Shown here: positions 41,701-52,761 of the stretch, piece after piece
Numbering within the stretch: position 1 is the first letter of the stretch
How the letters are laid out: each line of letters starts with the position of its first letter
NCBI RefSeq assembly: GCF_000717915.1
Contig: NZ_JOCX01000029.1
Coordinates: 1 to 64,000 of the forward strand
Source of the DNA: Streptomyces sp. NRRL S-244
GTDB taxonomy: Bacteria > Actinomycetota > Actinomycetes > Streptomycetales > Streptomycetaceae
DNA length: 64,000 nt
Direction: 5' to 3'
The notes under the pieces: generated by a model
The model's database searches: none
What the model was told of the DNA's origin: nothing
What the model saw: only the letters and a program-made list of their open reading frames with translations
Made by a program: the position numbers and the translations under genes

Positions 41701-43679
41701 GCGTCGCCGTTGCCGGCGGGCAGCGGCATCCGCAGGCCGAAGTCGTAGATCCACGCGTTGGTGCGGTCGCTGCAGCGCAGCTCGTACGGGCGCTCGTCGG
41801 TGACCTCGACGCCCAGGCGCTGGAGCACGGGCAGGACGGCGGACAGCGAGACCTGCTCACCCGTGCGGTAGATCTTGAACCGGCGCTCGCCGGGGCCCGC
41901 GCCGACCGGCTCGTACAGCGAGAGCGCGAACTCCCGGTCGCTGGCGGAGAGCCGCTCCAGGTGGCAGAGGTCGGCCACGGCCGCGCGCGGCTTGTGATCG
42001 GCCTTGTAGCCCTCGGGGAAGGAGGTGCCGTACTTGCGCAGCAGCTCGGCGGCGCGCTCCTCGCCCACCTCGGCGACCAGGGCGTCGGCGAAGCCGTCGG
42101 CCCAGGAGCGGGCGGCCTCGACGAGGCGGGCCTCGATGCGCTCGACGTCGGCGTCCGTCAGGACGGGCAGCTCCTTGCCCTGCGGGACGCGGATGACGAA
42201 GTGGATGCGGGCCAGGATCGACTCGGTGTTCCAGGCGGTGAAGTCGACGCTGCTGCCGTCGAGCTCCTCCTGGAGGATCGCGATCAGGCGCAGCCGCACG
42301 CCGGTGGTGTAGCGGTCGCGCGGCAGGTAGACGAGCGCCGAGTAGTAGCGCCCGTACTCGTCCTGGCGCAGGTACAGCCGCAGCCGGCGGCGCTCCTGGA
42401 GGTACAGGACGGAGGTGGCGATCTCGCGGAGCTTGTCGACCGGGGTCTGGAACAGCTCGTCGCGCGGGTAGGTCTCCAGGATCTGGAGCAGGTCGCGGCC
42501 GTCGTGGCTGTTCGGCGAGAAGCCGGCGCCGTCGAGGACCTCGGCGACCTTGCGGCGGATGACCGGGACGCGGCGGACCGACTCGGTGTACGCGGCGGAG
42601 GAGAACAGGCCGAGGAAGCGGCGCTCGCCGACGACGTTGCCCTCGGCGTCGAACTTCTTGACGCCGACGTAGTCGAGGTACGAGGGGCGGTGCACGGTGG
42701 CGCGGCTGTTGGCCTTGGTCAGCACCAGCAGGCGGTGCTCGCGGGCCTTGGCGCGGGCGTCGGCCGGCAGCCGGTTGAAGGACGGCGAGACGGGGTGGTC
42801 GTCCTCCTGGCCGCTGTGGTGCGGGTCGGAGCGCAGGATGCCGAGGCCGGTGCCGGGCACGGCGGACAGGGCGTCGCCGTCGACGAGGTTGTACTCGCGG
42901 AAGCCGAGGAAGGTGAAGTGGTCGTCGGCGAGCCAGCGCAGCAGTTCGCGGGCCTCTTCGAGCTCGTACTCGCGCAGGTCGCCTGCGGTCGGCTCGTTCG
43001 GGAGCTCGTCGGCGATGCGCAGCGCGGCGTCGCGCATCTTCTCCCAGTCCTCGACGGACTCGCGGACGTCGGACAGGACGCGGCGCAGGTCGTCGGTGAT
43101 CTGCTTGAGGTCGGCGCGGTCGGTCTCGCGGTCGATCTCGACGTGGATCCAGGACTCGACGAGGGAGTCGTGGGGGCGCGCGGTCTTGGGGCCGTGCGCG
43201 TCGCAGTCGGGACCGAGGATCTCGATCAGCTTGCCGGTGACGTCACGGCGGACGACGACCTGCGGGTGGATCACGACGTGGATGCCGCGGCTCTGCCGGG
43301 ACAGCTCGTTCGTCACGGAGTCCACGAGGAACGGCATGTCGTCGGTGACGACCTCGACGACCGAGTGGCTGGAGGTCCACCCGTTCTCCTCGACCGTCGG
43401 GGTGTGCACGCGCACGTTCGCGGTGCCCTGCGGCCGGGTCTCGGCGAGCCGGTAGTGGGAGAGAGCCGCCCCGAACACGTCGACCGGGTCCCGGTCCAGG
43501 AGGTCCTCTGGGGCGGTGTGCAGGTAGTAGCGCTGGAGGTAGGAGAGAGTGGTGTCCCGGTCGGGACGCTCCCCCTGCTCGGACCCAGTCGGAAGTAGCC
43601 CCCCGGCCGGGCTGTGCTCAGCTACCCGGGCCGCCCGCGCGAGCAGCTCGGCCTTTGCTTCGTCCAGCTTGGTCTGCAT
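38712..43679 (-). CDS. NAD-specific glutamate dehydrogenase, large (about 180 kDa) type
   Basis: A 1655-residue enzyme of the giant NAD-GDH family first described in Streptomyces clavuligerus, oxidatively deaminating glutamate to 2-oxoglutarate and ammonia. The N-terminal half (about 1-720) carries ACT-like regulatory segments; the catalytic core is in the middle ([20 protein letters not shown], then [12 protein letters not shown] with the substrate-binding Lys, and [11 protein letters not shown]). The C-terminal quarter is helical. The ATG at 43679 has AGAGG and GGAG just upstream; the open frame continues 60 codons further but without a better signal. The function is catabolic rather than assimilatory. 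Shares the window with nnaR but not an operon. Confidence 0.94.
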   Translation of the reverse strand: [1655 protein letters not shown]

Positions 43680-44032
43680 GTCCTCTGGCTCCTGTCGCGC
43701 GCCATTGCGTGACGTAGGTGAAGGAAGGAATGGCGTTGCGCCGCGACGCGGGGTGACCGCTGGGGATCGGCGCTGTGCCGTGGTGAGAGCCGACCGGGAG
43801 GGAACTGGCCATGATCGGCTGAGGCTCCCGGTGGCAGGGATCAGCGAAGGCCCGGGCACGGTCGTGCGCCGGGCGCAGGCCGGAGGCTGCGGCGCCTCCG
43901 ATGACTATCGCGCTGATCACGGGTACCAGGCTATCTCGCCGGACCCCCTGTCCGTCACGCGCTGGATCTGTACAAAAGCAGGTCTCGAACTTTGACGATG
44001 TGCGCAGTGACGGGGGCATATTTTGGGCGTAC
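43680..44032. other. Long leader region of the NAD-GDH gene
   Basis: A 353-bp gap. It holds the candidate promoter at 43928-43957 and a GGAGGC/GCCTCC inverted repeat (43882-43899) in the presumed 5' leader. The AT-rich end near the HAD gene (43970-44030) has no recognisable terminator hairpin. Confidence 0.5.
43928..43957 (-). promoter_or_regulatory. Candidate promoter of the NAD-GDH gene
   Basis: On the minus strand TGACGG (43957-43952), 18 bp, then TAGCCT (43933-43928). It would give a leader of about 240 nt before the ATG. Confidence 0.4.
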
Positions 44033-44752
44033 TTATTCAGCCAGACGGCGAGCAGCGGATACGGCCTCTGCCAGCGTGTCGACGACCTCGACCCCTGCCG
44101 ATTCCAGACTGCGCCGGCTGTGCGAGCCACCCGTGTAGAGGACGGCCTGGGCGCCGATGTGCCGGGCTGCCAGGGCATCGTCCACGGCGTCCCCCACGAG
44201 GACCGTACGGGCGGCGGTCACGCCCGCCTGCTCCAGGGCGGCCATATGGCGTACGAGATGTCCTGCCTTGCTGGTGTGCGAGGGCCCGATCCGGCCGTCG
44301 ACGCGCAGGAAGTGGCGGTCGATGCCGTGTGCCTGCACGAGGGGTACGAGCTTCTCGTGGGGCGCGAGGGAGAGCAGGGACTGCGTGCGCCCGTCCGCCT
44401 GCCAGTCGCGCAGCAGCTCGCGGGCCCCGTCGGTGAGCCCGGCGGCGTCGGCCGCGGCCCAGTAGTGGCGGTGGAAGGTATCGTCCATGACCTCCCACTC
44501 GGCGTCGGTGGGCAGCCGGCCCATCAGCCGCTCGTAGAACTTCGGCACCGGTACGACGTACAGCTCGCGGTAGCGCTCCAGCGTGATCGGCTCGAAGCCG
44601 AACTCGGCGAAGGAGGCGTTGGTGGCGGCGATGACGGCGTCGATGTCGTGCAGGAGCGTGCCGTTCCAGTCCCAGACTATGTGGGGCGGGGCGACGGGGG
44701 TGGCCGGAGCGCCCGGAGCGCTTGAAGTGCTTGGAGTGCTCGGGGTGCTCAC
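44033..44752 (-). CDS. HAD-family phosphatase
   Basis: A 239-residue HAD hydrolase of the phosphoglycolate-phosphatase-like group. Motif I is VWDWNGTLL with nucleophile D28; the usual second Asp is Asn, a known variant. Motif II is around LSLAPHEK, motif III includes HTSKAGHL, and motif IV is VLVGDAVDDALAA. The substrate is unknown. The GTG start overlaps the stop of the upstream DUF6912 gene as GTGA, so the two are translationally coupled. Confidence 0.88.
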   Translation of the reverse strand: MSTPSTPSTSSAPGAPATPVAPPHIVWDWNGTLLHDIDAVIAATNASFAEFGFEPITLERYRELYVVPVPKFYERLMGRLPTDAEWEVMDDTFHRHYWAAADAAGLTDGARELLRDWQADGRTQSLLSLAPHEKLVPLVQAHGIDRHFLRVDGRIGPSHTSKAGHLVRHMAALEQAGVTAARTVLVGDAVDDALAARHIGAQAVLYTGGSHSRRSLESAGVEVVDTLAEAVSAARRLAE

Positions 44753-45249
44753 TTCAGCAGCCCCGGGATCTCCTGGACGCCGAACCACAGCAGCTCGTGG
44801 TCCTCGGCGCCGTCCACGGTGAACTGCGCGTCGTCGTCCCCGGCGTCGGCGGCCTCCAGGGCCCCGGCGGCGGCCGTCACGTCGCCCAGGGCGTCATCGG
44901 CGTCCACGTGCACGGCGGCGGCCACGGAGAGCCGTACGGCCGCGGCGAGGGTCACCTGGCCCAGCGTGGCCTCGTCGACCCCGGGGGTCGACGAGGCGGC
45001 CTTGTCGTCCACGTCGACGGCGACGACGACGCGCTTGCGCGGGGCGTCCGCGTCCGCGGCGAGCATCCGCAGGGAGGCGGCGGCGGCCCGGCCGAGGGCG
45101 GCGTACTCCAGCTCCTCCAGGTCGTCCGACACGTACCACTCCCGCAGCCCGGGCGTGACGGCGTACGCCCGCAGCGGGGCGGGGCCCAGCTCACCCGCCT
45201 TGTGCGCCTCGGCGAGCCCGGGGAGGGTCAGGGGGACGTACACGCGCAT
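44749..45249 (-). CDS. DUF6912 family protein
   Basis: A 166-residue actinobacterial protein starting MRVYVPLTLPGLAEAH. It is acidic and Ala-rich, with no membrane helix or catalytic motif I recognise. It is coupled to the HAD phosphatase by a 4-bp overlap, so a joint role is likely but unknown. A TATCCT hexamer about 40 bp upstream of the start could be the -10. Confidence 0.82.
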   Translation of the reverse strand: MRVYVPLTLPGLAEAHKAGELGPAPLRAYAVTPGLREWYVSDDLEELEYAALGRAAAASLRMLAADADAPRKRVVVAVDVDDKAASSTPGVDEATLGQVTLAAAVRLSVAAAVHVDADDALGDVTAAAGALEAADAGDDDAQFTVDGAEDHELLWFGVQEIPGLLK

Positions 45250-45518
45250 GGCCGGCTGCTTTCGGTAGTCGGAAACGCCCTCAGGATACGACCGACCCCG
45301 CCCGTCGCGGCGCCCTCCCCGCGCCACCGGCCCCTTCCCGGCTCCGGAGGGCGACCGGACTCCGGCGGGTGACGGGCGGGGTCCCCCTTCGGGGTGCCGG
45401 GCTTCGGCGGGACTGCGTCCACCGCACGCCCGGCCCGGCGCCGGGACCGGCCCCGGGCCGCACGGCACCCACCCGGATAGGTGAACCGGCCCGGCCCGCC
45501 CGGGCCCCGCGGGCGCCG
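45250..45518. other. Divergent intergenic region
   Basis: Together with the promoter and leader that follow, a 358-bp gap between the DUF6912 and Rv3235-family genes. It is very GC-rich and I see no gene, RNA or repeat in it. Confidence 0.5.
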
Positions 45519-45547
45519 TTGCGCAGGGTGGTCGCGGACCGTAGAAG
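45519..45547 (+). promoter_or_regulatory. Candidate promoter of the Rv3235-family gene
   Basis: TTGCGC (45519-45524), 17 bp, TAGAAG (45542-45547), with the gene starting 60 bp further on. Confidence 0.45.
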
Positions 45548-45607
45548 TCCCCTACCAAGTTACCGCCCGGTACCGCTCCGGGCCCGGACTTCTCGGGGAC
45601 GACCGCC

Positions 45608-45997
45608 ATGACCAGGACCAGGAACACCACCCGGCCCCCCGGCCGCCACGACCAGCGCCGCCCCCACCCCGCCCGCACCCCGCGCGGCCCGCACGACTGG
45701 TTCGCCGAGCGGCTGCTGGCGGTGGTCAGCGGCCAGCGCCCCGTCCACTCGCTGCTGGGCCACACGGTCGGCCCGGCGTACGAGCAGCTGGTCACCCTGG
45801 CCCCCGCCGCCCCGCTGCGCGACCGGCTCCGCCCGGTCCTGCGCCGGTGCGGCCGCTTCCACCCCGGCCCGGGCGTGATCGAGGCCTTCGCCCGCATCAC
45901 GACGGGCGACCGCGTCACGGCGATGGCCTTCCGCCTGGAACAGGGCCCCGACCTCCGCTGGCGCTGCGCGGCCATCGAAATGAGCCCTCTCGCGTGA
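45608..45997 (+). CDS. Rv3235 family protein
   Basis: A 129-residue actinobacterial protein of the Rv3235 family. The first 30 residues are Arg/Pro/His-rich and probably disordered; the domain follows (WFAERLLAVVSGQRPVHSLL, then RVTAMAFRLEQ and WRCAAIEMSP). No catalytic motif is visible. In M. tuberculosis its homologue also lies directly next to secA1, and that neighbourhood is kept here, with the two genes convergent. Confidence 0.85.
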   Translation: MTRTRNTTRPPGRHDQRRPHPARTPRGPHDWFAERLLAVVSGQRPVHSLLGHTVGPAYEQLVTLAPAAPLRDRLRPVLRRCGRFHPGPGVIEAFARITTGDRVTAMAFRLEQGPDLRWRCAAIEMSPLA

Positions 45998-46008
45998 GGG
46001 CGGAAACG

Positions 46009-46046
46009 CGCCGGGCCGGACACCATGCGTGGTGTCCGGCCCGGCG
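46009..46046. terminator. 17-bp bidirectional hairpin terminator
   Basis: CGCCGGGCCGGACACCA (46009-46025), loop TGCG, TGGTGTCCGGCCCGGCG (46030-46046), a perfect stem between the convergent Rv3235-family and secA genes. Confidence 0.9.
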
Positions 46047-46068
46047 AGGGTGCCCGTACGGGCAGGGG

Positions 46069-48858
<2,790 letters not shown>

Positions 48859-49099
48859 CGAGGTTTGTCTCCTTGCCGGTCGGGCCTGGCACTGGTTCGT
48901 ACACGGGCACGGAGGGTGGGCCCCACCGCAACGGCCATCGTAAGCGAGGACGCGGCCGCGCCGGGAGGCCCGCCGTATCCCGCAGGGCACGGGCGCCCTG
49001 ATTGAGAACGTACGAGGTACCTGGAAGGTGCCGGTGTCCCCGACACGTCTTGCCCGAAAACTGCTCGCCCGACCCGCCCCGGCCGCGCAGAATCCGTAC

Positions 49100-49681
49100 A
49101 TGGAGCCCACGACACTGAACACGGCCCGACTGCATTTGCGCCCCTTCGTCCCGGCCGACGAGGAGGAGGTGTACACCGCGGTGCAGGACCCGGAGATCCA
49201 GCGCTGGACGATGGTCCCCTCCCCCTACTCGCGCGAGCACGCGCGAGGCTTCGTCCTGGAGACCGTCCCCGCCGGCTGGCGCGAGGACACGGCGTACAGC
49301 TTCGCCGTCCGCCTCGGGGCGGACGGCCCGCTGGTCGCGGCCGTCGGCGTGCACGTGCGCGGACAGGGCTCGTACGAGATCGGCTACTGGGCGGCGAAGG
49401 AGCACCGGGGCCGCGGCTACATGGCCGAGGCCGTCGCCGCCGTCTCCCGCTGGGCCTTCACCGAGGTGGGCGCCGTACGGCTGGAATGGCGCGCGGAGGT
49501 CGGCAACGCGGGCTCCCGGGCCGTCGCGGAGAAGACCGGCTTCCGCTTCGAGGGCATACTGCGGGCCGCGGTGCTCCGCGGCGGCACCGCCCGGGACTCG
49601 TGGGTCGGCGCCCTGCTCCCCGCGGACCTCGGCCTGACCCCCTCACTGCCGTACCTGCCCGCTGTCAGTGGCAGGTCCTAG
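49100..49681 (+). CDS. GNAT N-acetyltransferase, RimJ/RimL type
   Basis: A 193-residue acetyltransferase with [20 protein letters not shown] at the N-terminus, motif [21 protein letters not shown] and motif [23 protein letters not shown]. The substrate is unknown. The ATG at 49100 has no Shine-Dalgarno; CAGAAT lies 6 nt before it, so a leaderless mRNA is possible. An in-frame ATG 72 bp upstream is less likely. It is 9 bp upstream of the YcaQ-like gene and probably co-transcribed. Confidence 0.87.
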   Translation: MEPTTLNTARLHLRPFVPADEEEVYTAVQDPEIQRWTMVPSPYSREHARGFVLETVPAGWREDTAYSFAVRLGADGPLVAAVGVHVRGQGSYEIGYWAAKEHRGRGYMAEAVAAVSRWAFTEVGAVRLEWRAEVGNAGSRAVAEKTGFRFEGILRAAVLRGGTARDSWVGALLPADLGLTPSLPYLPAVSGRS

Positions 49682-49690
49682 GCTCGGCCC

Positions 49691-50860
49691 ATGACCCTCG
49701 CAGCCTCCGCATCCCTGTCCGCCGACGACGCGCGCCGGATCGCCCTGCGCGCGCAGGGCTTCCTCGGGGCGCCCGACCGCCGGGGCGGGGTGCGGGGCGT
49801 CCTGCGCCACCTGGGCGCCGTCCAGCTGGACACGATCTCCGTGCTCGCCCGCTCTCACGAGCTGATCCCGTACGCGCGCCTGGGCGCGGTGGGCCGGCCG
49901 GCGGTGGAGTCGGCGTACTGGTCGGACCGGCACGCCTTCGAGTACTGGTCGCACGCGGCCTGCATCCTGCCGATCGAGGAGTGGCCGCACTTCGCGTTCC
50001 GGCGCCGGATCAAGCGTGCGCACGGCTACCGCTGGCACAAGATGAAGGACAAGGAGGCCTCCTGCCGGCTGGTCCTGGACCGGCTGCGGGCCGAGGGCCC
50101 GCTGACCTCGACCGAGCTGGGCGGGGCGAAGAACGGCGGCCCGTGGTGGGACTGGTCCGAGACCAAGATCGCGGTGGAGTGGCTGCTGGACGCCGGTGAC
50201 GTGGTCGTCACCGAGCGCCGCGGCTGGAAGCGGGTCTACGACCTGCCCGAGCGGGCGGTCCCGGACGCGCTGCTCCACGACGACCTGGACGACCGCGAGT
50301 GCCTGCGCCGCCTGGTGGCGCTGGCCGGGCAGAGCCTGGGCGTCGGCACCCGCGCCGACATCGCGGACTACCACCGCCTCAAGGGCGAGCAGGTCGACTC
50401 GGTGATCGCGGACTCGGGGCTGGTCCCCGTCGAGGTCGAGGGCTGGTCCAAGCCCGGCTGGGCGGACCCCGCCGCACTGGCGACGACCCCTCGCGGCCGC
50501 CACCGCACCACCCTGCTCTCCCCGTTCGACTCCCTCGTCTGGGACCGGCCGCGCACGGAGCGGATCTTCGGCTTCACGCACCGGCTGGAGGCGTACGTCC
50601 CCAAGCCCAAGCGGATCCACGGGTACTTCGCGATGCCGCTGCTGGCGGGCGGCCGGCTCCAGGGCCGGGTCGACCCGGCCCGCGAGGGCGGCACGCTGGT
50701 GGCCCGGCAGCTGTCCCTGACCACCCCCAAGGCGGCCCGCCCGATGGCCGAGGCGCTGCGCGAGGCGGCGCAGTGGGTCGGCTGCGACTCCGTCCGCGTC
50801 GAGCGCGCGGGCTCCCCCGAGGAGGCGGCCGCGGTCACGGCGGAACTGGCCGCCCTCTGA
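49691..50860 (+). CDS. Winged-helix DNA glycosylase-like protein, YcaQ/AlkX family
   Basis: A 389-residue HTH_42 family protein made of repeated winged helices. The catalytic loop motif is AVQLDTISVL, that is Q-phi-D as in E. coli YcaQ (AlkX), rather than the Q-phi-Q of antibiotic-linked AlkZ. Family members unhook DNA interstrand cross-links such as those from nitrogen mustards. The conserved C-terminal barrel with LLSPFDSLVWDR is present. It is the second gene of a two-gene unit with the GNAT. Biological substrate unknown. Confidence 0.85.
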   Translation: MTLAASASLSADDARRIALRAQGFLGAPDRRGGVRGVLRHLGAVQLDTISVLARSHELIPYARLGAVGRPAVESAYWSDRHAFEYWSHAACILPIEEWPHFAFRRRIKRAHGYRWHKMKDKEASCRLVLDRLRAEGPLTSTELGGAKNGGPWWDWSETKIAVEWLLDAGDVVVTERRGWKRVYDLPERAVPDALLHDDLDDRECLRRLVALAGQSLGVGTRADIADYHRLKGEQVDSVIADSGLVPVEVEGWSKPGWADPAALATTPRGRHRTTLLSPFDSLVWDRPRTERIFGFTHRLEAYVPKPKRIHGYFAMPLLAGGRLQGRVDPAREGGTLVARQLSLTTPKAARPMAEALREAAQWVGCDSVRVERAGSPEEAAAVTAELAAL

Positions 50861-50875
50861 GGTCCGCAACCGGAA

Positions 50876-50897
50876 GCCGACCTCCGCTGAGGTCGGC
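50876..50897. terminator. Hairpin terminator between convergent genes
   Basis: GCCGACCTC (50876-50884), loop CGCT, GAGGTCGGC (50889-50897). It lies 16 bp after the YcaQ-like stop and just after the response-regulator stop on the other strand. Confidence 0.7.
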
Positions 50898-50902
50898 CGG
50901 CC

Positions 50903-51604
50903 TCAGCGGATTTCGAGGATCTTCTCCCGCATCGCGTAGACCACGGCCTCCATCCTGGAATGCAGCTGGAGCTTCTCCAGGATGTTGCGGACGTGGTTCT
51001 TCACGGTGTTCTCGGAGATGAACAACTCCTTCGCGATGTCGCGGTTGTTCATGCCGGTCGCCACCAGCTTGAGCACTTCCAGCTCGCGGTCCGTCAGCCT
51101 CGGCGCCGGCACCAGCCGCCGCTCGTCCGTCCGCTGGATCATCGACTTGAACTCGGTCAGGAGTTTCGACGCCATCGACGGGCTGATCTGCGACTGCCCG
51201 TCGGCCACCGCGCGGATCGCCGTCGCCACCTCGTCGGTCGAGATCTCCTTCAGGAGGTACCCGGTGGCGCCCGCCTTGATCGCGTCGTAGAGGTCCGCCT
51301 CCTCGTCGCTGATCGTCAACATGATGATCTTCGCGGAGGGGGCCACCTCCTTGATCGAGGTGCACGCCTCGATCCCGCCGCGCCGGGGCATCCGCACGTC
51401 CATGAGCACGATGTCCGGCAGCAGGTCCGCCGCCTTGTCCACCGCCTCCGCGCCGTCCCCCGCCTCGCCGACGACCTGGATGTCCTCCTCCTGCGCGAGG
51501 ACGATCTCCAGCCCGCGCCGGAACAGGGCGTGGTCGTCGACGACGAGCACCCGGATCGGCTCGCCGCCGTCATCACCGCGCACCGGCCCGAAGCTGTCCG
51601 CCAT
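50903..51604 (-). CDS. NarL/LuxR-family response regulator, orphan
   Basis: A 233-residue regulator. The receiver domain (about 17-135) has the acidic pocket VVDDH, phospho-acceptor D69 (IVLMDVRMP) and the conserved Lys in YLLKE. The C-terminal LuxR-type HTH is about 165-230 (LTDRELEVLKLVATGMNNRD, then ISENTVKNHVRNIL). No sensor kinase gene lies next to it, so it is orphan at this locus. The N-terminus is taken at ATG 51604. Targets unknown. Confidence 0.92.
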   Translation of the reverse strand: MADSFGPVRGDDGGEPIRVLVVDDHALFRRGLEIVLAQEEDIQVVGEAGDGAEAVDKAADLLPDIVLMDVRMPRRGGIEACTSIKEVAPSAKIIMLTISDEEADLYDAIKAGATGYLLKEISTDEVATAIRAVADGQSQISPSMASKLLTEFKSMIQRTDERRLVPAPRLTDRELEVLKLVATGMNNRDIAKELFISENTVKNHVRNILEKLQLHSRMEAVVYAMREKILEIR

Positions 51605-51803
51605 CGTTCCTCCCCCTGCATGTACCGAGCTGCCGGGTCAACCGGACGGGAACTCCCGCCGGTTGACTGCCCGCCATGATTCCATGCCCACGCCACCCGG
51701 CGGGGAGCCTGCGACGGCCACCTGGCGTATACGAGTCATACAGAGGCCCCCGGAGACGCCGCGGCATCCCCGGGGGCACTTCACCGAAAATCAGGACGCG
51801 GCG

Positions 51804-52499
51804 TCAGCCGCCGAGCGCCCCGCCCGCGCCGGCACCGGGCTCGCCCGAGCTGGAGGCCTCGTCGGAGTTGAGGTGGATCACGCCGTAGTCATAGCCGTGG
51901 CGCCGGTAGACGACGCTCGGCATCTTGGTGTCGGAGTCGACGAACAGGTAGAAGTCGTGACCGACCAGTTCCATCTCGTACAGCGCCTGGTCGAGCGGCA
52001 TGGGTGCCGCGGAGTGCGTCTTCTCGCGGACGATGAGCGGGCCTTCGCCCTGTACTTCCAGCGATCCGATCCGGGTGGTCGGGATCGCGTCCCCCGGCTC
52101 CTCCGTGACCGGCTGGCCGCTGCCGTTGAGCCGGGCCGCGCCGGGAACCGCGTCGGCGACCTCGGCCGCCGAGAGCCGGCCGTTGCCACGGCGCGTGTAG
52201 CGCTTGTCGTGCTGCTTGCGCAGCTGCGCCTCCAGCTTCTCCTGTGCCAGGTCGAGCGCCGCGTACGGGTCGGTGGCGGCGGCTTCGGCACGGACCACGG
52301 GGCCCCGCGAACGCAGAGTGATCTCCACGCGGTCGGAACGGTCGGCCTGGCGCGGGTTGTGCTCCTTGGACACCTCGACGTCCAAGCTGATCACCTTGGC
52401 GTCGAGCTTCTGGATCCGCTCGGGATTCAGCTTCTCGGCCACGTGCTTGCGGAACCGCTCGGGCACCTCGGTCTTGCGGCCCTTGACGACGATGTCCAC
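51804..52499 (-). CDS. hpf: Ribosome hibernation promoting factor, long type
   Basis: A 231-residue ribosome-associated protein. The N-terminal RaiA/HPF domain (about 1-115, VDIVVKGRKTEVPERF, then LDVEVSKEHNPRQADR and RVEITLRSRGP) blocks the decoding centre; the C-terminal dimerisation domain (about 165-225, GDAIPTTRIGSLEVQGEGP... LVGHDFYLFVDSDT) pairs ribosomes into 100S dimers. The GTG at 52499 with GGAG 6 nt upstream is the preferred start. The frame is open upstream through an ATG (52532) and a GTG (52601) with its own strong AGGAGG, so a longer form or an upstream frame is possible. Confidence 0.88.
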   Translation of the reverse strand: MDIVVKGRKTEVPERFRKHVAEKLNPERIQKLDAKVISLDVEVSKEHNPRQADRSDRVEITLRSRGPVVRAEAAATDPYAALDLAQEKLEAQLRKQHDKRYTRRGNGRLSAAEVADAVPGAARLNGSGQPVTEEPGDAIPTTRIGSLEVQGEGPLIVREKTHSAAPMPLDQALYEMELVGHDFYLFVDSDTKMPSVVYRRHGYDYGVIHLNSDEASSSGEPGAGAGGALGG

Positions 52500-52528
52500 G
52501 CAGAACTCCGTTCCCGGATAGCTCCGCC

Positions 52529-52597
52529 TCATGGGGCGAAGCGTCTCCCTTTCGCACCAGGCCCCGGTGAACACCGGAGCCACGGACTTGGCGACAT
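52529..52597 (-). CDS. Possible upstream ORF in the hpf leader (22 codons)
   Basis: ATG at 52597 is preceded by AGGAGGTGA and opens a 22-codon frame beginning MSPSPWLRCSPG. Its TGA stop overlaps an in-frame ATG of the hpf frame (ATGA at 52532). The Shine-Dalgarno spacing to this ATG is short, so the signal may instead serve the GTG at 52601. Not recognised as a family. Confidence 0.3.
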   Translation of the reverse strand: MSPSPWLRCSPGPGAKGRRFAP

Positions 52598-52761
52598 TCA
52601 CCTCCTGATCCGGTGCGTGTGGCCAGGACTCGCCAGTTCCTTACAACCGAACATATCCCTCCATGCCGGTTGTCGGCACCCGCTACCGGACCGTACCTCC
52701 GTTCAGGTGGCTGTTCTCTCTTACTACCTGCAACGATGCGCCTTCCCCGAGAGTTCCAAAT

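Noticed and set aside
38718..43598. 1626-codon open frame opposite the NAD-GDH gene
   Set aside because: Shadow of the real gene. It is Val/Asp/Leu/Gln-rich with no domains.
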